64,000 bases of DNA from Bacteroidales bacterium UBA1205 (lineage in GTDB: Bacteria > Bacteroidota > Bacteroidia > Bacteroidales > WCHB1-69): contig DBXT01000056.1 in the NCBI GenBank assembly GCA_002309615.1, positions 1 through 64,000 on the forward strand, written 5' to 3'. Both the position numbers and the translations under genes were made by a program. This document shows, piece after piece, positions 8,839-17,405 of the stretch. Numbering within the stretch: the first letter of the stretch is position 1; each line of letters opens with the position of its first letter. The notes below the pieces were generated by a model that was given only the letters and a program-made list of their open reading frames with translations, had not been told where the DNA came from and made no database searches.

Positions 8839-10929
8839 TTAACTGTTTCTTGCAAATTCAAGCACTATTTCCAATATCTCGTTGCCATAATACTGCATTG
8901 TTTTTTTTCCCACATGCGGCACTTCCAACAATTCTTTTTCGTTTTGGGGCTGCATGTTCGCTATAGCCAAAAGTGCTCTATTGGGACAAATTTTGTACGC
9001 TCGCACGTTCAATTCAGAAGCTTTCATTTTACGCCACTCCTTTAAATGTTCGTACAATTCGGGATACATCATATCGGCAACGGCTTTCTTGCCGACAACC
9101 TTGGATACTTTGCGTATATCTGCTTTTTGTATTTGTTGTTCGGAACATATACGCATATATTCTTGTAAAGAAAATTTTTGTTCTAAACAATGTGACAACG
9201 TCTGTAACTTTATTCTTAATTCCAAAGCAAAAGCATTGAACACATTCTTATATTGCTCCTCTGTTTCTATATTATCTATTTCAATATCAAGCATTTCGTT
9301 TAATGGCACAAAATTACTGATAAGATAATTGATAAAATAGTTGGCGGCAGCATTAATACGGGCATGCAAAGTTTCGTCTTGATAAACGTCTTCCGCCTGA
9401 CGAAACAACTTGGTATACTGACCTTCGAATTGCTTAGCTACCGATAGCAAACGGGTTTCGGCATCTGCCGATACTTCGGCTATTTTCTCATTCATTTGAG
9501 GATATTCTTTCAACAAATGTTTAACCGAAAACGATTGTAACTGCTGCAACAACTGATACAATTTCTCAAAGGAAAATTGTTCTTTGATCATGGAAAAATA
9601 ATATTGTTTTTCCATCGCTTCCAAGCGATGTTCATCGGGTTGATGTTGTTCCATATAACGTGTAAATGCATCTACTTGACTATCTTTGATAATTCCCTTT
9701 GCGTGAATAGGGCTGCTCAATATCAACCCGTTGAGTGTGCGACATCGGCTCAATGCCACATACACCTGCCCGTGAGCAAAAGCGGCTGCCACATCTATTA
9801 TCACATTATCAAAAGTAAGCCCTTGACTTTTATGTATGGTAATAGCCCATGCTAATCGCAATGGATACTGCCTGAAAGAGCCTTCTACTTGTTCCGATAT
9901 TTCTTTGGTTGCTTTGTTGAGCACGTATTTGGTATTAGTCCATTCCTCCGGTTCTACCTCAAAAGCTTCCTCTTCACCCTGGCAACATACCTCTATATGA
10001 TTTTCATCTATGGAGGTGATAACGCCTATTTTACCATTGTAATATTTTTTTATCGGTCCTTGTGCGTTCTTCAAAAACATCACTTGAGCACCTTTTTTTA
10101 GTATCAGCAATTCATCGGTAGGATACGATGACTCAGGAAACAATCCCGATATTTCCGCTTTGAACTCATACGAACGTGTTTTTAACTTGCGTAAAAATTT
10201 ATTGTTGATTTCATCGGCTTGGTAATTATGGGTGGTGAGCCTTACATTTGCCGATTTTTCATCCGGCTGTATACAACGGGAATTGAGCAACTGCAATGTT
10301 TTTTCATCCACTTCTTTGCTTCGAACCACATTCAATAAATCCAAAAACAAAGATTCTTTTTGCCGGTACACCTGTTTCAATTCTATGGTGATATACGAGG
10401 TTTGTTTCAAGGCATGACTACCGAAAAAATACAAGGTTGAATAATAAGGAGACAACAATTGCTTATCCTCTTTTTTAGCCACCGGTGCCAGCTGTTGCAC
10501 ATCGCCTATCATCAATAATTGAACCCCGCCGAAGGGAGTATTATTTTGTCGATAACGACGCAGGAGCATATCCACAGCATCCAACAAATCGGCACGCACC
10601 ATGCTTATTTCATCTATCACTATTAAATTGAGGCTGCGGATAATATTTATTTTTTCCTTACCATATTTGAATTCTTTGCTCATTTTATATTCCGCCTCCG
10701 GAATATAAGGGGCAAAAGGTAATTGAAAAAAAGAATGGATGGTAACACCACCTGCATTAATGGCAGCTATTCCCGTGGGTGCCAACACCACCATACGTTT
10801 GGTGCTGTGCTCTTTGAGGTAATGCAGAAAAGTGGTTTTCCCTGTTCCGGCTCTTCCTGTTAGAAACAGATGGCTATCAGTGTTTTCAATACAACGATAT
10901 GCCAATTCCAATTCGTAATTTGTCTCCAT
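8839..10929 (-). CDS. Pif1/RecD-like superfamily 1 helicase with C-terminal HRDC domain
   Basis: 696 residues from the preferred ATG at 10929 (METNYELELAY). Walker A is GRAGTGKTT (25-33), the DE-box is VIDEISMV, and later motifs include GGVQLLMIGDVQQLAPV and AITIHKSQGLTFDNVIIDVA, with a final ALSRCRTL segment as in the UvrD_C_2 domain. The last 60 or so residues (SELNVRAYKICPNRALLAIA, then LLEVPHVGKKTMQYYGNEIL) are an HRDC nucleic-acid-binding domain. Pif1-like helicases unwind DNA 5' to 3' and act on G-quadruplexes or replication intermediates. A longer in-frame start at 10980 would overlap the upstream C69 gene by 38 bases and adds non-conserved residues. Confidence 0.9.
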   Translation of the reverse strand: METNYELELAYRCIENTDSHLFLTGRAGTGKTTFLHYLKEHSTKRMVVLAPTGIAAINAGGVTIHSFFQLPFAPYIPEAEYKMSKEFKYGKEKINIIRSLNLIVIDEISMVRADLLDAVDMLLRRYRQNNTPFGGVQLLMIGDVQQLAPVAKKEDKQLLSPYYSTLYFFGSHALKQTSYITIELKQVYRQKESLFLDLLNVVRSKEVDEKTLQLLNSRCIQPDEKSANVRLTTHNYQADEINNKFLRKLKTRSYEFKAEISGLFPESSYPTDELLILKKGAQVMFLKNAQGPIKKYYNGKIGVITSIDENHIEVCCQGEEEAFEVEPEEWTNTKYVLNKATKEISEQVEGSFRQYPLRLAWAITIHKSQGLTFDNVIIDVAAAFAHGQVYVALSRCRTLNGLILSSPIHAKGIIKDSQVDAFTRYMEQHQPDEHRLEAMEKQYYFSMIKEQFSFEKLYQLLQQLQSFSVKHLLKEYPQMNEKIAEVSADAETRLLSVAKQFEGQYTKLFRQAEDVYQDETLHARINAAANYFINYLISNFVPLNEMLDIEIDNIETEEQYKNVFNAFALELRIKLQTLSHCLEQKFSLQEYMRICSEQQIQKADIRKVSKVVGKKAVADMMYPELYEHLKEWRKMKASELNVRAYKICPNRALLAIANMQPQNEKELLEVPHVGKKTMQYYGNEILEIVLEFARNS

Positions 10930-10942
10930 AGCCGTGTTAATA

Positions 10943-12526
10943 TTACCACCATTCGTCATATTTTGTCCAAATAGCATCACCCAGATCCCATGCCATATTT
11001 ACAGCCTTGTTGGCTTGCTCCATTGTATATTTTGTGAGCATATTAATGGTTTTGGTCGGATTTTTTTCATTATAAACCGACAGTGCTTGCTGTTCTATTT
11101 GAGCTTGATTTTTTAGCAATTCCTTTTGAAACGGCTGCCATGTTTTTTCCACCTCATACCGGAACGTACCCCATCGTTGAGCAGCCAAAGTTCCCACTCT
11201 GTTAAATGCCCACCAGGCTGCATCGCGACTGAAACCGGATACTCTTCCGCATGTTTTATACGTCTGTGGCAAATCGGTGACGGAACAATATATGGGCACA
11301 TACACCGAAGAAGCTACATTATCCAGCGCGAACCACAACAATCCGCCCACAGCGTCGGGCAACCAATCTCTGCTTTGAATAATGGTGCCGTAAACAGTAA
11401 AACGAACGGCAATAGCACGCTCTCCTAAAGCATTCCAACCTCCGTTAACTTTATGTAAACGCATCTCATCTACCGACATAAAAGGATTGGCTAATGGCGA
11501 TATCACCGTTTTGCCGCTATCGTTGGTAACGGTGATATTCTTTCGCATATCATATTCCGTACCTTCATAATAGTCTCTGAACACATTCATCATCGTTTCC
11601 ATGCTTACAGGCTTGTCCGGCTTGACAGAAAAAGGATAATTTTCCGCATTCGGGTCCAAATTTAATGATGGTGCCAACAAATCAAACACTCTCCATTCTC
11701 TACGACGACAAGCCAACATGGTACGACTTTGCGGAGCATACACATAGCAAAAAACAAAAGGCTCGCCTTCTTTCCACCACCCGCTGTCCAATGCCAAAGA
11801 ATAAATATTATCGGAACATAAAAAGTTTGCCGTATCTTTTATATCTATTTGCTTAATGGTGCTGGCGTTGGCATTTACGGCAATATGATCGTCCGGCACA
11901 CGCTGTGCCACCCACACTGCTCCTTTGTTGCCTTTACCCGGACCATATATCTCCATGTGCCACACTTCTTGCTTGTCACATATGGTAAGGCATTCGCCTG
12001 CATCTATCCAACCATATTCCTTCAACAAAGCACCTGCTACTTGTATACCCTCTCTTGCCGTAGCACTACGTTGAAGTATCAAGCCGCACAAACGCTGGCA
12101 ATCTATCAGGCCTACATCCGATTTTAATTCACTTCTCCCGCCTATAGTACTTTCTCCTATTCCCACTTGTTTTTCATTCATACAAGGATATGCAGTGTTT
12201 ACATAGGCATAAGTATGGGGTACCTGAGGAATTTGTCCTATGCTGTCATTGCGGTAACTCTGCATTTTTGTGGTGTTGTCCCATTTGCGAACATACATGG
12301 TCACCATTTCACCGGCCTTGTGATTTTGTGCAGGTACTATGGTAACATTGGTTCGGGAACGATGACTATCATCGGTGTGCGAAGTGCGTACCGACCCGTC
12401 ATCCGTAGCCTTTTTCCCCATGGTGATAGTGGTGCATTCATCTTTAAAAGCAAGGGTTTCCAAACTTTGTGACTGACCTGAAAGAATGAAAAAGCACAAA
12501 CAAAGAATAATATATATCCGCTTCAT
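10943..12526 (-). CDS. Secreted C69-family dipeptidase (copy 1)
   Basis: 527 residues. A signal peptide (about 1-20) precedes DECTTITMGKKATDDGS, in which Cys31 is the expected N-terminal nucleophile of peptidase family C69 (Ntn hydrolase; PepD type). WLPDAVGGLLWFALDNVASSVYVP is typical of the central C69 region. Such enzymes cleave dipeptides with broad specificity; exported forms are common in Bacteroidota and probably act in the periplasm. A few residues are left between the predicted signal peptidase site and Cys31, so activation may need a further cut. It lies 19 bases after the NtrC-like gene and just ahead of the helicase gene. Confidence 0.9.
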   Translation of the reverse strand: MKRIYIILCLCFFILSGQSQSLETLAFKDECTTITMGKKATDDGSVRTSHTDDSHRSRTNVTIVPAQNHKAGEMVTMYVRKWDNTTKMQSYRNDSIGQIPQVPHTYAYVNTAYPCMNEKQVGIGESTIGGRSELKSDVGLIDCQRLCGLILQRSATAREGIQVAGALLKEYGWIDAGECLTICDKQEVWHMEIYGPGKGNKGAVWVAQRVPDDHIAVNANASTIKQIDIKDTANFLCSDNIYSLALDSGWWKEGEPFVFCYVYAPQSRTMLACRRREWRVFDLLAPSLNLDPNAENYPFSVKPDKPVSMETMMNVFRDYYEGTEYDMRKNITVTNDSGKTVISPLANPFMSVDEMRLHKVNGGWNALGERAIAVRFTVYGTIIQSRDWLPDAVGGLLWFALDNVASSVYVPIYCSVTDLPQTYKTCGRVSGFSRDAAWWAFNRVGTLAAQRWGTFRYEVEKTWQPFQKELLKNQAQIEQQALSVYNEKNPTKTINMLTKYTMEQANKAVNMAWDLGDAIWTKYDEWW

Positions 12527-12545
12527 TTTTTATCGTTTTTTACTA

Positions 12546-13706
12546 TTAATAAACTCCTATAACATATTTTTTTACATCGTCAAGTGTAATTTTTTTATTA
12601 CACAATATCACCAAACGCTCTACCACATTCCGCAATTCTCGAATGTTACCCGGCCATGGCAAACTTTTCAACTCTTCCACTGCATCGTTATCTATTTCGC
12701 ATTTGGGCATATTCTCCGATTCACATATTTGATTCATAAAATAATCTATCAGCAATGGTATGTCCTCTATTCTCTCTCTCAAGGGAGGAACGTGTATAAT
12801 TATCACACTCAAGCGATGATAAAGGTCTTCCCTGAAACGTTTGTTGGCTATTTCTTCTTGCAAATGTTTATTAGTAGCTGCTATTACCCTTACATCCACA
12901 GGTATTTCCTTTTCTCCTCCCACTCTGGTAATTTTGCCTTCTTGCAAAGCTCGCAACATCTTTGCTTGCGCAGCAAGGTTCATATCCCCTATTTCATCTA
13001 AGAATAAGGTACCGTGGTCTGCCAGCTCAAAATCACCTTTTCTTTGCTTAATGGCAGAAGTAAACGAACCTTTTTCATGTCCGAACAATTCGCTTTCTAT
13101 CAATTCTGAAGGAATGGCCGCACAATTCACCTCTACCAAGGCATTGCCGGAACGATTGCTTTTTTCATGCAACCAATGTGCCACCATTTCTTTACCTGTT
13201 CCGTTCTCTCCCGTAATGAGCACACGTGTGTTGGTAGGCGCCACTCTTTCTATCATTTCTTTCATGGCATTAATGGCAGGAGAATTGCCTACTATTTCAT
13301 ATTTTTTGCTGTGTTTTTTAACCAAACGTTTGGTTTCCGTAACCAAATGTTCTCTGTCTATGGCATGTCGTACCGAAATTAACAGACGATTCATATCCAT
13401 AGGCTTTTGAATAAAATCAAATGCCCCTTTTGTCAATGCTTCCACAGCCGTGTCTACATCACCATGACCGGTAATCATCACCACAGGAACGGTATCTTTG
13501 CTCTCAAAAGCTTCCAAAAATTCTATTCCGCTCATTTCCGGCATTTTGATATCACACAAAATAGCATTGTATTCCACTTTTTTTACTTGTTCCAATGCTC
13601 GTTTTGCATTCTCTATTTCATCTACTTCATAATTTTCATATTCCATAATTTCACGCACAGACTTGCGTATTATGGGATCATCATCTATTATCAATATCTT
13701 TGCCAT
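12546..13706 (-). CDS. NtrC-like response regulator with sigma-54 AAA+ domain but no Fis DNA-binding domain
   Basis: 386 residues. The receiver domain (1-120) has the acidic pair at 8-9, phospho-acceptor Asp52 and Lys101. The AAA+ domain begins near 136 with Walker A GENGTGKE (166-173), LFGHEKGSFTSA (the GAFTGA loop in variant form, 213-218) and TLFLDEIGDM. The protein stops shortly after LPWPGNIRELRNVVERLV, where classical NtrC proteins continue with a Fis-type helix-turn-helix. As far as I recall, this trimmed form and the GSFTSA loop recur in Bacteroidota, so they are probably not damage. The partner histidine kinase is not adjacent. It has its own promoter and heads a long minus-strand operon. 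Confidence 0.9.
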   Translation of the reverse strand: MAKILIIDDDPIIRKSVREIMEYENYEVDEIENAKRALEQVKKVEYNAILCDIKMPEMSGIEFLEAFESKDTVPVVMITGHGDVDTAVEALTKGAFDFIQKPMDMNRLLISVRHAIDREHLVTETKRLVKKHSKKYEIVGNSPAINAMKEMIERVAPTNTRVLITGENGTGKEMVAHWLHEKSNRSGNALVEVNCAAIPSELIESELFGHEKGSFTSAIKQRKGDFELADHGTLFLDEIGDMNLAAQAKMLRALQEGKITRVGGEKEIPVDVRVIAATNKHLQEEIANKRFREDLYHRLSVIIIHVPPLRERIEDIPLLIDYFMNQICESENMPKCEIDNDAVEELKSLPWPGNIRELRNVVERLVILCNKKITLDDVKKYVIGVY

Positions 13707-13727
13707 AACGCCCTATTGTTTTACATT

Positions 13728-13736
13728 GCAAATGTA
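13728..13736 (-). promoter_or_regulatory. Predicted -7 element for the NtrC-like gene
   Basis: TACATTTGC on the minus strand, 22 bases before the start codon. Confidence 0.65.
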
Positions 13737-13806
13737 CACAAAAAAAACATGCATTCGCCTGTTTACAGACAAAAAATACTATATAAATCCTTATTCAAAA
13801 ATTTGC

Positions 13807-15000
13807 TTATGCCAATTGTGCCAACAACTGCGATAATATGCCGTTCACTACCTTATAATCGTGATAATTACGCACATATTGTTGTGCTTGCCTGCCTATT
13901 TGCTGACATAGCTCGACGTGTTGCAGGTAAAAACTTACGGCTTGTAAAAATTGTTGCGGAGTATCGGCAATGAGCACCTGTTTTTGATGCTCTACATCCA
14001 AACCTTCAGCACCTATGCTCGTGGTTATCACAAATTTAGCCAAAGACATGGCTTCTATGATTTTTATTCTGATTCCGCTTCCCGAAAACAAAGGTACAAC
14101 TAAAACATCATTTTGCATCATGAATTGTAATGCATCGGGCACTTCTCCTATTACCTCTACATTGGGAACATGACATTGATAAAATTCCGACGGCATGTTA
14201 CGTCCTGCCATTCGAAACATTAGCTGCGGATAAGCTTGATGTATATCAGGCCACACTTTGTGTATAAACCACTTCATGCCTTCTTTATTGGGAGCCCAAT
14301 CCATAGAACCAATGGAGAAAAATCTACCGCTATGATTTTCCTCTCCCGAATTTTCCTCTTTTGGCAAGGACATGGCAAACGGTAAGGTATGTACTTTATT
14401 GCTTCCGTATGCGCGTAATATCAGGGCATCTTTTCCGGAAATAGCCCATATTGCATCAAACATCGGAATTACCTGCTTTTCATATTGTTCCAATTGATGT
14501 GCCAATATTGATAAATAAGCACGTTTAACTATGTTTGACGTATGTCGGCAAACCCTATGCCATACCATGTTTTCTACATTATGAGCCCTCAACACTATTT
14601 TGGCTTGACTATATTGGCGTATAATAGATATATAATCAGACATATATACCGTTTCCAATATCACCACATCGTAGGCTTGAGCACATAATATAGCTTGTAA
14701 CCGCTCGGCTACCGCCTGGTTATAAAATCTTGCTACATGATAAGATTTGTTTTTTAACATACATATCAAAGCCTGTTTGATAGAAAAAGAGGTGTCCACC
14801 GAACACCATTCTATATGGGTTCGTTCTTTATAATCATTATCCACTTTATCTGCTTCTACAGGATATTTGGGCGTGTTCAGTGCCAATATTTTCACTTCGT
14901 GTCCCAATTGTATCAACGATTCCGAAACCGCATTCATGGCGATAGGACCGCCTTCTTTTGCCGGATACGGCGATTTGTTACATATCTGTAGTATCTTCAT
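13807..15000 (-). CDS. Family 4 glycosyltransferase
   Basis: 397 residues with the GT-B fold signs of family GT4. The N-terminal acceptor domain starts MKILQICNKSPYPAKEGG, with a Gly-rich loop and then ALNTPKYPV. The C-terminal donor-binding half has SIGSMDWAPNKEG and PLFSGSGIRIKIIEAMSLAK, containing the conserved Glu of the donor site. It probably adds a sugar from a nucleotide donor to a lipid-linked glycan on the cytoplasmic side. Its start overlaps the end of the LptF/G gene by 23 bases, so it is translationally coupled to an LPS export component, which fits a role in LPS or glycan assembly. Confidence 0.9.
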   Translation of the reverse strand: MKILQICNKSPYPAKEGGPIAMNAVSESLIQLGHEVKILALNTPKYPVEADKVDNDYKERTHIEWCSVDTSFSIKQALICMLKNKSYHVARFYNQAVAERLQAILCAQAYDVVILETVYMSDYISIIRQYSQAKIVLRAHNVENMVWHRVCRHTSNIVKRAYLSILAHQLEQYEKQVIPMFDAIWAISGKDALILRAYGSNKVHTLPFAMSLPKEENSGEENHSGRFFSIGSMDWAPNKEGMKWFIHKVWPDIHQAYPQLMFRMAGRNMPSEFYQCHVPNVEVIGEVPDALQFMMQNDVLVVPLFSGSGIRIKIIEAMSLAKFVITTSIGAEGLDVEHQKQVLIADTPQQFLQAVSFYLQHVELCQQIGRQAQQYVRNYHDYKVVNGILSQLLAQLA

Positions 15001-16444
15001 AGTAATTATTTTTAAGCTTTCGCAAAGGATTCTTTGCCGACAGTTTATTGAAGAATACTTTCAATGCGGATAAATCCGACAATCCGGCTTCGGTAGAAGC
15101 CTTGTACACCAAAAATATTCCTAACGGCAATAACAACAAAGTAGATATCCACATGCCGAAATAAGGAGGAATGGTGCCTATACGGGACATACGCTCACCC
15201 ATGGTGGAGGTAACCCAATATACTACAAACACCAAAATAGACACCGTAAGCGGGATACCTAAACCGCCTTTGCGAATAATGGCACCCAAAGGCACTCCTA
15301 TGAAAAACAATAGCAGACATGCTATGGACAAGGAAAACTTTCTATGCCATTCTATTTCATAACGCCACAACTGCTTTTGTTGAGAGTCGTAGTCTATCAT
15401 ATTAAATTCCATCAAACCGGTGTTTTCTCTTGAACTTTGCACCGCATAATTGTATATTTTTTCTTTTTGTGCAAGGGTGAATTGAATTTGACGGGATAAA
15501 GTATCCGCATATTGGTGCTTGGCAGTATCGGTATACAAATTGGACAATGTACGCATGTTGAGTATCAAATCATTGCCCCGCCTGCTTTTCAAAGCGAACA
15601 ACTCGCTACGCATGGTGTCAATGTATCTATCCAACTGCAACACATTGAGCATTTCGTAACTGTCTTTATAAAAATCTTCACTCGTGTGTTGCAATTTAAA
15701 AGACGATAAATCAAATTTCACCTGTTGCGACTTAAACGTTCCTCTTAACAATGGCATGTCTGTAGCCCTTGAAGCAGCGTCATATTGCACGTTTTCATCA
15801 TAAATAAAACCGTCTTCCAAGGTAAAAAACAAAGTTTGCTCATTGTCGGAAAGTTCCATTTTTCCTTTTTTCCCGTAGGTTAATGTTGCATATCCGTTGT
15901 TCCGGGTATGGTCATAAATAAGCACATCGTAGATAGTGGAATTATCCTTGTCTTTTTTACCGATGCGGATAATATAATTATCTATGCCCCTGTAAAACAT
16001 TCCTTCATCTATGCTCAATGCCGGCTTTTGTGCTTGAATATCATGCAACAACACCGTAAATTTCAAACTCATTACCGGCACCACATTGTTGGCAAATACA
16101 AATGCTATTATGGATACTGCCACAGCAAAAATGGTAAGCGGCCGCATAATTCTAAACAAAGGGATACCTGCACTTTTAAGAGCGGTGAGCTCATTGCGTT
16201 CGGATAAATTGCCGAAAGTGATAAGAGAAGATAACAATACCGATAAAGGCAATGCCAACGGAACAAATGTAAAAGCACTGTAAAACAGCAATTTTAGCAA
16301 CACTGACAATTCTAATCCTTTTCCTACAAGATCGTCAACATATTTCCATAGAAATTGCATCAGCAATATAAACAACATTACCATAAAGGTCAATATAAAC
16401 GGACCAATATATGTTTTTAACAAAAATTTATCCGTCACTTTCAT
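14978..16444 (-). CDS. LptF/LptG (YjgP/YjgQ) family LPS export permease
   Basis: 488 residues, longer than the roughly 360 of enteric LptF/LptG, as is usual in Bacteroidota. There are three N-terminal membrane segments (about 15-37, 55-80 and 100-125), the conserved LSERNELTALKSAGIPLF cytoplasmic segment, a long periplasmic beta-jellyroll-type region, and three further membrane segments in the last 120 residues. With LptB this family lifts LPS out of the inner membrane onto the periplasmic Lpt bridge. Whether it acts as LptF or LptG is not clear from sequence. It sits between the transketolase N-subunit gene (40 bases away) and a glycosyltransferase gene that overlaps it. Confidence 0.9.
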   Translation of the reverse strand: MKVTDKFLLKTYIGPFILTFMVMLFILLMQFLWKYVDDLVGKGLELSVLLKLLFYSAFTFVPLALPLSVLLSSLITFGNLSERNELTALKSAGIPLFRIMRPLTIFAVAVSIIAFVFANNVVPVMSLKFTVLLHDIQAQKPALSIDEGMFYRGIDNYIIRIGKKDKDNSTIYDVLIYDHTRNNGYATLTYGKKGKMELSDNEQTLFFTLEDGFIYDENVQYDAASRATDMPLLRGTFKSQQVKFDLSSFKLQHTSEDFYKDSYEMLNVLQLDRYIDTMRSELFALKSRRGNDLILNMRTLSNLYTDTAKHQYADTLSRQIQFTLAQKEKIYNYAVQSSRENTGLMEFNMIDYDSQQKQLWRYEIEWHRKFSLSIACLLLFFIGVPLGAIIRKGGLGIPLTVSILVFVVYWVTSTMGERMSRIGTIPPYFGMWISTLLLLPLGIFLVYKASTEAGLSDLSALKVFFNKLSAKNPLRKLKNNYYEDTTDM

Positions 16445-16484
16445 GGCAATGCTACCTCTTGTAGAGGACTAATAAAGAAATTGA

Positions 16485-17339
16485 TTAATAATCGCCTAAT
16501 GTTTCCGGTATTTGTTGCAAAGCACTTGCTAATTGTTCATCATTAGGAGCGGAGCCGTGCCATTTATTGTTTCCGCACATAAAATCAACACCATAACCCA
16601 TTTCTGTGTGCATGATAAAAACCACAGGCTTGGCTTTGCCGGTTAAGGATTTGGCTTGTTGCAAAGCTTGGAGCAATTGTTCCATATTATTACCTTCGCC
16701 TTCTACCACTTCCCATCCGAATGCTTTGAATTTTGCCGATAAATCCAGCATATCCATCACTTGCTCTACCGAACCGTCTATTTGTTTGTGATTATAATCT
16801 ACGGTAAGAATGATATTATCCACATGTTTTGAACCGGCATACATAAAAGCCTCCCATACCTGTCCTTCTTCCAATTCGCCATCACCGGTAAGCACATATA
16901 CTATAGATTTATCATTGTTCATAGCCTTGGCTTCTGCCACTCCTAATGCGATAGACGCTCCTTGACCCAACGAGCCCGAAGCCACTCTTATACCGGGCAG
17001 ACCATGGCTGTTGGAAGGATGGCCTTGCAAGCGAGTGTGTAATTTTCTAAAAGTAGCCAGCTCCGAAACGTCAAAATAGCCTCTGCGAGCCAACACTGAA
17101 TACAAACAAGGAGATATATGCCCGTTTGACAAGAAAAACATATCTTCGTTAGTACCTTCTTGGGTGAAATGATGAGGATCTATATTCATTATTTCAAAAT
17201 ACAATGCCGTCATAAAATCTGCACATCCCAATGAACCGCCGGGGTGCCCCGATTGCACGGCATGAACCATTCTTAATGCATCTCTTCTCACTTGAGCAGC
17301 TATTTTTTCCAATTCTGATATTCTTTCCTTGCTTACCAT
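16485..17339 (-). CDS. Transketolase, N-terminal (thiamine diphosphate-binding) subunit
   Basis: 284 residues from the ATG at 17339. It covers only the N-terminal domain: SGHPGGSLGCADFMTALYF, then GHISPCLYSVLARRGY, GSLGQGASIALGVAEA, and the ThDP/metal motif GDGELEEGQVWEAF. A working enzyme needs the C-terminal pyrimidine-binding half, encoded as a separate gene in many bacteria. That partner is normally adjacent, but the next gene here is lptF/G. A longer reading from 17375 would start on top of the predicted -7 element (17363-17371), so the shorter start is well supported. The enzyme belongs to the non-oxidative pentose phosphate pathway. Confidence 0.93.
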   Translation of the reverse strand: MVSKERISELEKIAAQVRRDALRMVHAVQSGHPGGSLGCADFMTALYFEIMNIDPHHFTQEGTNEDMFFLSNGHISPCLYSVLARRGYFDVSELATFRKLHTRLQGHPSNSHGLPGIRVASGSLGQGASIALGVAEAKAMNNDKSIVYVLTGDGELEEGQVWEAFMYAGSKHVDNIILTVDYNHKQIDGSVEQVMDMLDLSAKFKAFGWEVVEGEGNNMEQLLQALQQAKSLTGKAKPVVFIMHTEMGYGVDFMCGNNKWHGSAPNDEQLASALQQIPETLGDY

Positions 17340-17362
17340 AATTATAATATTTATTGCATCTT

Positions 17363-17371
17363 GCAAAGGTA
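17363..17371 (-). promoter_or_regulatory. Predicted -7 element for the transketolase-lptF/G-glycosyltransferase operon
   Basis: TACCTTTGC on the minus strand, with a leader of about 20 bases to the ATG at 17339. It decides the start of the transketolase gene. Confidence 0.7.
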
Positions 17372-17405
17372 ACATTTTTTTTGAAATTTCTCCCTTATTT
17401 GTTCC

